From Craspedostauros australis (lineage: Eukaryota > Bacillariophyta > Bacillariophyceae > Mastogloiales > Achnanthaceae), in NCBI GenBank assembly GCA_026770025.1, contig JAMXDE010000018.1, forward strand, positions 620,001-684,000: a stretch of 64,000 bases of DNA. Reading direction: 5' to 3'. This document shows, piece after piece, positions 59,541 to 64,000 of the stretch. Position 1 is the stretch's first letter; the number at the start of each line of letters is the position of its first letter. The translations under genes and the position numbers were made by a program. The notes under the pieces are model-generated. The model was not told where the DNA came from and did not search any database. It saw only the letters and a list, made by a program, of their open reading frames with translations.

Positions 59541-60971
59541 ATGCAAAGCAGCGCAGAGGATTCGAGGAAGAAGCGATACGTCGGAGAGGTGGACAAAGAT
59601 GGCATGGAGCAGAGACTCAAGAAGGTGAAGAGCGATGGGAAGTCTGCCGCTGTTCCTGTTTCTGCCGCAACTGGCGGTGCTGCCACGACCGTCACCGCTG
59701 CGGTGGGAGCGAAGTCATCGCCGTTGATCTCGTCGCTGTCGAAACCAGCCTCTCCACTGCTCTCACCGGCGCCCTCACCGATTGATAGACGAAGACGGCG
59801 ACGAGATGAGGTCGACCCACGACGGCATGACCAATGTTCATCAGAAACAAATGCTGCGTCGTCGACAGCTCCCAATCGCAGATCATCACCGCCAACGCAA
59901 GTCCCCGTTCCGTCTCAGAGCAAAAGCAGCAGGAACGACCGACTTGGATCCAAGATATGTGCACGGCTTGCCAAGAATGCGGGCGCGGACTTGGAGAGCG
60001 TATTGCATCATATCTGCAAGTCGCAGCAGGCGACAAAAGAGTACATTTCCAAACGGCGCAGGATATCATTCGCTGTCGGCCATTCCGGCGATGTCTCCAA
60101 GATTGCGCAGCTTTACCGTGAAGTCAACAGCCGGCGCAACGATAATGAGCTGCTTGCTGCTTCCAAAGGTCGATCGTCGGGAACTTTGCAGCACTCGGCG
60201 TCCATGAAACCACCGTCGTCGAAGGTTTGTGGAACAAAAACAAAGAAGGCAACCACGACGGCAACAATCACATCGTCACAATTGGAACGGGATACGGCGG
60301 TGGCAAAATCACCAAGCAAGTCAACGCCATCGTCATCATCATCGTTGCGGCCGAAACCTGCACTGTCATCCACAATCAAATCCACAGATCCATCGGCAAC
60401 AACCGTGAAGTGCACGAAGGATAGATCATCGTCATCGTTGGATATGTGGCTTGCTGACGGCATGGGCGACGAGGATCATCCGCCAAGCGTCTTTGCTCTG
60501 CTCGTCAAGATCCACGATGAAGATCGAGATGATGATATCGACACTCGGCAAGAAGCGGATATTGATGTCGATGGCCATGGCAGACGGGCAGACGCAGTTG
60601 GCGCCGTTGGCATCAAACAAAATGAAGACAAACACTGTCCGCATACTAAGAAGACACAGCAACCGATGGCCAATGCGACGAGGCCTGCATCCACAATCGA
60701 ACTAAATCCGACGCAGGCCACGGCAAGAACAACAACAGCACCGCAATCATCGCGTCTGGTGGGCGTGGCACTCATGTCCCACAGCATTGGCAAGACCCAT
60801 CAGAGAATCCTTCGTGTCGAATGGCTGTACATTGATCCGAAGCTCGATGATGATGTCAGCAGCTCCATCATCCAAAAGCGAATGTGGCTACGTTTGGCTT
60901 CCGTGGCGCTCATGACATCATGCCAAGACATGGTTGTAGTGAAAGAGCACACACCCAGGACGCTCGCTTGA
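59541..60971 (+). CDS. Orphan basic/Ser-rich protein
   Basis: A 476-residue protein from ATG 59541. The first ~150 residues are Ser/Ala/Pro-rich with a poly-Arg cluster (RRRRRRDE), likely a nuclear signal. A helical block at about 130-210 includes KICARLAKNAGADLESVLHHICKS. Ser/Thr/Lys-rich sequence follows to ~300, then DMWLADGMGDEDHPPSVFALLVKIHDED. The C-terminal ~80 residues look folded (LVGVALMSHSIGKTHQRILRVEWLYIDP, IQKRMWLRLASVALM) and are faintly reminiscent of an acetyltransferase (GNAT) core, which is only an impression. No family is assigned. Confidence 0.6.
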   Translation: MQSSAEDSRKKRYVGEVDKDGMEQRLKKVKSDGKSAAVPVSAATGGAATTVTAAVGAKSSPLISSLSKPASPLLSPAPSPIDRRRRRRDEVDPRRHDQCSSETNAASSTAPNRRSSPPTQVPVPSQSKSSRNDRLGSKICARLAKNAGADLESVLHHICKSQQATKEYISKRRRISFAVGHSGDVSKIAQLYREVNSRRNDNELLAASKGRSSGTLQHSASMKPPSSKVCGTKTKKATTTATITSSQLERDTAVAKSPSKSTPSSSSSLRPKPALSSTIKSTDPSATTVKCTKDRSSSSLDMWLADGMGDEDHPPSVFALLVKIHDEDRDDDIDTRQEADIDVDGHGRRADAVGAVGIKQNEDKHCPHTKKTQQPMANATRPASTIELNPTQATARTTTAPQSSRLVGVALMSHSIGKTHQRILRVEWLYIDPKLDDDVSSSIIQKRMWLRLASVALMTSCQDMVVVKEHTPRTLA

Positions 60972-61308
60972 GTAGCCATTGTGATAAGCAACTGTATTTG
61001 TCCATCGCAGTGGATGCGAAGTTGTTTGGCTTGGCCATGAGCTTCTTCCAGACCTACTAGCAGCAAAATATAGCACGTCAGAATCTACCATCAGACCTCG
61101 TCCAATTTTTCTGGGTCCAACAGACTGAGACTGTTGTGGTCGTGCACCGCGGCAGCTCATACGTAAGCATGTGGCAGCAATGCAGTGGAGCTCGTGCGAT
61201 TAGAGTGCACAAGACGAAAACTAGATTGTTCTTGAACAATACAACCAGAGATTGAGATTTGGAAGCCATATACTGTAATATCTGCTGCTTTCACACGCCA
61301 TCTTTTCT
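60972..61308. other. Convergent intergenic region
   Basis: This short gap between the stop codons of the orphan gene (+) and the lumen-protein gene (-) is probably both 3' UTRs. Nothing else was seen. Confidence 0.5.
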
Positions 61309-63023
61309 TCAACTGCTAACACTGCTGGCACTGGTCGTGCTGCTGCCGATAGTGGACGGCTTGCGTGGAATGAGGAAGACGTCATCCGGAGCCTGTTCGC
61401 CAAGACGCTTGGCGGCCCACGCCAAGGGAACCACCCGGATCTCTCGCATGCCCTTTTGCTTGTCCAACTTCACGACACAGTTGTCCTTTTCGTCGGGATA
61501 GATCCCAATCACGATACCTGTGCGTCCCGTGTCAGGACCCCGGACCAGCACCACCAAATCTCGAACCTCGGCTGGATTCTTGACGGGATCCGAATGCACC
61601 AGCGCGTCCTTGTACTCCTGAAACAGAGGTTCGTTGTCAATGACGCTGTCGTAGTAGGTGTAGAGACCGCCCACCCGCAGGTACCGATCCAAATGCAGGC
61701 TCATGTCGCTGTAGGCAATGTAGGCCTCATCCAGTGCCTTGCGAGACACGGCCCGTTTCAAACGTTCCAAGGACGCAAAGTACCGACCGACCTCGTATCG
61801 CAACGCTACGCGCAGTCCGTAGTCCGATGGCAGGTCCGATGGGAAGGCGGTGTCGGTGTAGGTGGTGAACACAGGCACGTACGATCGCAATTGAGCTGGA
61901 TATGCTTGTACCAGATCCCTGCAAAGCAACGTGTTTTGGGCGGGCCAGTTCATAATGGTGAGGAAAGCAATCGGAAAGCAACCGGAAAAGCAGTGATGAG
62001 AAAATCACGTTGCAATGATGAGGAGAGCTGGCGATTCATGCAGAAGCATTCAATGATTAGTGCACCCGCAGGAAGCGCATCTGTCCTGCTGTGCTCTGCT
62101 TTGCTGCGATCGGCACATATCCCTCAAACACCCTTGGCCCAAGCAACTCAAGCGTCCGTCCATCCCATTGCTACATGCGTTTGCAACACATACTAGTACG
62201 CTGCATGGTGCTCGTAGCACACACGTATGGACGGAACTTACCATCTTTCCTGCATCAAGTCTCGTTGCAGCTCGTCCTGCGAGTGCAGAGGACGCAGCGG
62301 GTGGCATGATTGAGGAAGTAAGAATGGAAACAAATTAATCGCGAGATGGTAAAGAACAGAGCAATCAGACGGAGAATGTGAGAATCCAATCTGGAAGGTA
62401 TCGTTGGGTCAATGCAGTCGTCACAAAGGATCTTGTCCTTCCATTCACCTATTGAATCAGAGTCGCCACATCTTGCATCGGATGCGCAGACACCAACCGC
62501 ACAATCACACAAAGCACACAAAGCACACAAGGCGTACCATGTTCCTCAGTATGCCACGGATCTTGTTGGCAAGCCCACCAATCTTTTGGTTTCCATTGCC
62601 AGATTTCAAAGGCGCGAAGTCTATTGCATGCACGGCCTGTGCACCAGCGGCAAGGACAGCGCTGGACTTCAGTGCGGTCATCCAGAACGAACGGCGATCA
62701 TTCTGTGGCGGTTGCTCCTGCTCCTTCTGTTCTTGTTGAAGCAACAGAGTCGATCGCCTTGGGACTTGCGGATCGTCATTTTGGTTCTCTTGTTCGGTCA
62801 TACGCAGCTGCCTCCCTGCCTTGTGCAGTCTTCCATGCTGTCTTTCATTGCCCCTTTCAGTATGCCTATGATGTTGGCACTTGTGCTGCTGTTGTGGATG
62901 CCGCACGGACACCCCAAGTGTTCTTGGCATGACGAAGCCATCGTTGGTCGTCATCTGCAGCATGAAGAAGACTGTCAGCAGCAGCCTTCGCAGGCACCCC
63001 TTTGAGTTGGCGGGCGATGTCAT
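61309..63023 (-). CDS. Probable thylakoid-lumen protein with KOW-like domain (three exons, one a 35-nt microexon)
   Basis: Inferred join of 63023-62538, 62276-62242 and 61918-61309, 376 residues. Introns are 62537-62277 (ATG|GTACGC...CAG) and 62241-61919 (TG|GTAAGT...TTTGCAG|G). The microexon supplies DELQRDLMQERW and restores phase to DLVQAYPAQLRSYVPVF. Residues 1-29 are a signal peptide ending NDG with Phe30 at +1 (plastid import); residues 110-133 (RRSFWMTALKSSAVLAAGAQAVHA) are a twin-arginine thylakoid-transfer signal. The mature protein has a helical section (RYEVGRYFASLERLKRAV, YIAYSDMSLHLDRYLRVGGLYTYYD) and at about 293-340 a KOW/SH3-like stretch (LVVLVRGPDTGRTGIVIGIYP). The function is unknown; a lumenal photosynthetic assembly role is a guess. 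Confidence 0.75.
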
Positions 63024-64000
63024 CGTTGGCCTTGCTGTCGTTTGCTAGAGTGCTTCGCAGTCGTACGTAGTGCTTCTCCTCGTCTCTTGATGTGAATCTT
63101 GTTGCTGTCGCGGAATTCGGATTGCTCTCGATGCTCTCCGTTTGGTTCGTCCGATGTCGTAATGCGTTCGTACGATTTGTCACCAATTACTTTAATTCAA
63201 CATCCACCCATCAATCAAGCAGATCACTATCACGGAATGAGGGAATCGAGCTTGTTGGTCCGTCGAACCATCCATCCAATCAGCCAACCAAGAGAGGAAA
63301 GGAGAGTGAAGAGAGTTTGTGATCGATGGCAGAACAGAGTTGGCGAACTTGTGATTGCGGAGTCTCTGCCCCCTTGGATTTCGTCCAGTTTTGTGGGGTT
63401 GTCGTTTGTTGTGTCTCTCTCCACGTTGTTCGCCATCTGGGAGACTTCAGATGGCGAAAGCAATGTTGAAGTTGACATCATGCGGGACCGTATCGGATTC
63501 CAGTCACACAAACGAAATCGACCCATTTGACCTCTTTTTCATTCCAAATTGAAGGTGAAACAGTTTTTCTAGAAATCCTGTTGGGTGTACTTGGAGAACA
63601 TAGATGGAGAAAATACATAACCCCTAGCAGATTGTCCGACTAAAGTGTGCAAGAATCCGGCCGATGTCAACGTCATTCCCAAACAACCTGGTGGCGTTGC
63701 CAGCACAGAGAGAAGCGTTCCACATCATTCCAAAAGGCACAAACGCGGAACTTCGGAGCCAGTCCGGTTTCCACGGTCTTGGGTTGCTCGTGCTCACAAA
63801 ATAAAACTTCGCAAGACCAACGACACAAAACACGACAGCAAAACAGCATCGACACCACGACCCATCACCGACAGCTTCAACCAAAAGCCGTGTCATCCAC
63901 AACACCACATCATTCTCATCTTCAACCGCACTTCGGAGCCTTCAACAACGAGCAACAATCTTGTCAAAAACATCAACGATCACGGACTTTTCCAAAGCTA
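63024..64000. other. Upstream region of the lumen-protein gene
   Basis: This is presumed promoter and 5' UTR of the minus-strand gene starting at 63023. A 143-codon plus-strand frame at 63099-63530 and opposite frames (63230-63526, 63624-63908) lack recognisable protein features. Nothing further can be supported before the window ends. Confidence 0.4.

Noticed and set aside
1-64000. tRNA or rRNA genes
   Set aside because: I looked for GGTTCRA-type B boxes with cloverleaf surroundings and for conserved rRNA words and found none that held up by eye; a covariance-model scan was not possible.

Overview
This looks like nuclear DNA of a diatom or a closely related stramenopile with a red-type secondary plastid. 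Three proteins carry a signal peptide followed by a Phe at the predicted cleavage point (CAA|FAP in zeta-carotene desaturase, ADG|F in a DUF760 protein, NDG|F in a thylakoid-lumen candidate), which is the diatom plastid-import signature. Other support comes from the few short introns, long Ser/Thr/Gln/Asn-rich proteins, a secreted Cys-repeat protein and a copia element of the kind common in diatoms. No species can be named from the sequence alone.

Left part (1-23.1 kb) is a compact host gene block: a CAMK-like kinase (+), a small SR-rich membrane protein (-), a plastid DUF760 protein (+), a SET/TPR/MYND protein (-), mitochondrial acyl carrier protein (+), ERGIC3/Erv46 cargo receptor (-), a secreted protein of about thirty 18-residue Cys repeats (-), an orphan Cys-containing ORF (-) and a CHK/ecdysteroid-kinase-like phosphotransferase (-). 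Convergent neighbours are 0.3-0.9 kb apart.

Middle part (23.2-41.0 kb) is a nest of mobile and repetitive DNA. Two arrays with a 20-bp period (23278-23477 and 27312-27431) flank a degenerate, possibly retroelement-derived stretch. Next comes a full-length Ty1/copia element (27652-40946) with identical 131-bp LTRs, a 5-bp target duplication (CTTTT), gag and pol in a -1 relationship, and a 25-G tract before the 3' LTR. Its 5' LTR is split at base 76 by a 7177-bp DNA transposon (27728-34904) with 10-bp terminal inverted repeats, an AAT duplication, about 147-bp internal inverted repeats and one large minus-strand gene. That protein has a candidate RNase-H-fold acidic triad but belongs to no superfamily I can name. 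The LTR identity and the clean nesting imply that both insertions are recent and ordered (copia first). This is the most interesting system in the window.

Right part (41.6-64 kb) returns to host genes: a secreted orphan (+), a JmjC-related C-terminal gene or remnant with a short intron (-), a 1258-aa basic/acidic low-complexity protein (-), a 2260-aa ankyrin plus coiled-coil protein (-), zeta-carotene desaturase (+), an orphan 476-aa protein (+), and a three-exon minus-strand gene with a 35-nt microexon. The last encodes a probable Tat-dependent thylakoid-lumen protein. Spliced models, start choices and functions are inferences from sequence reading; no database search was run.
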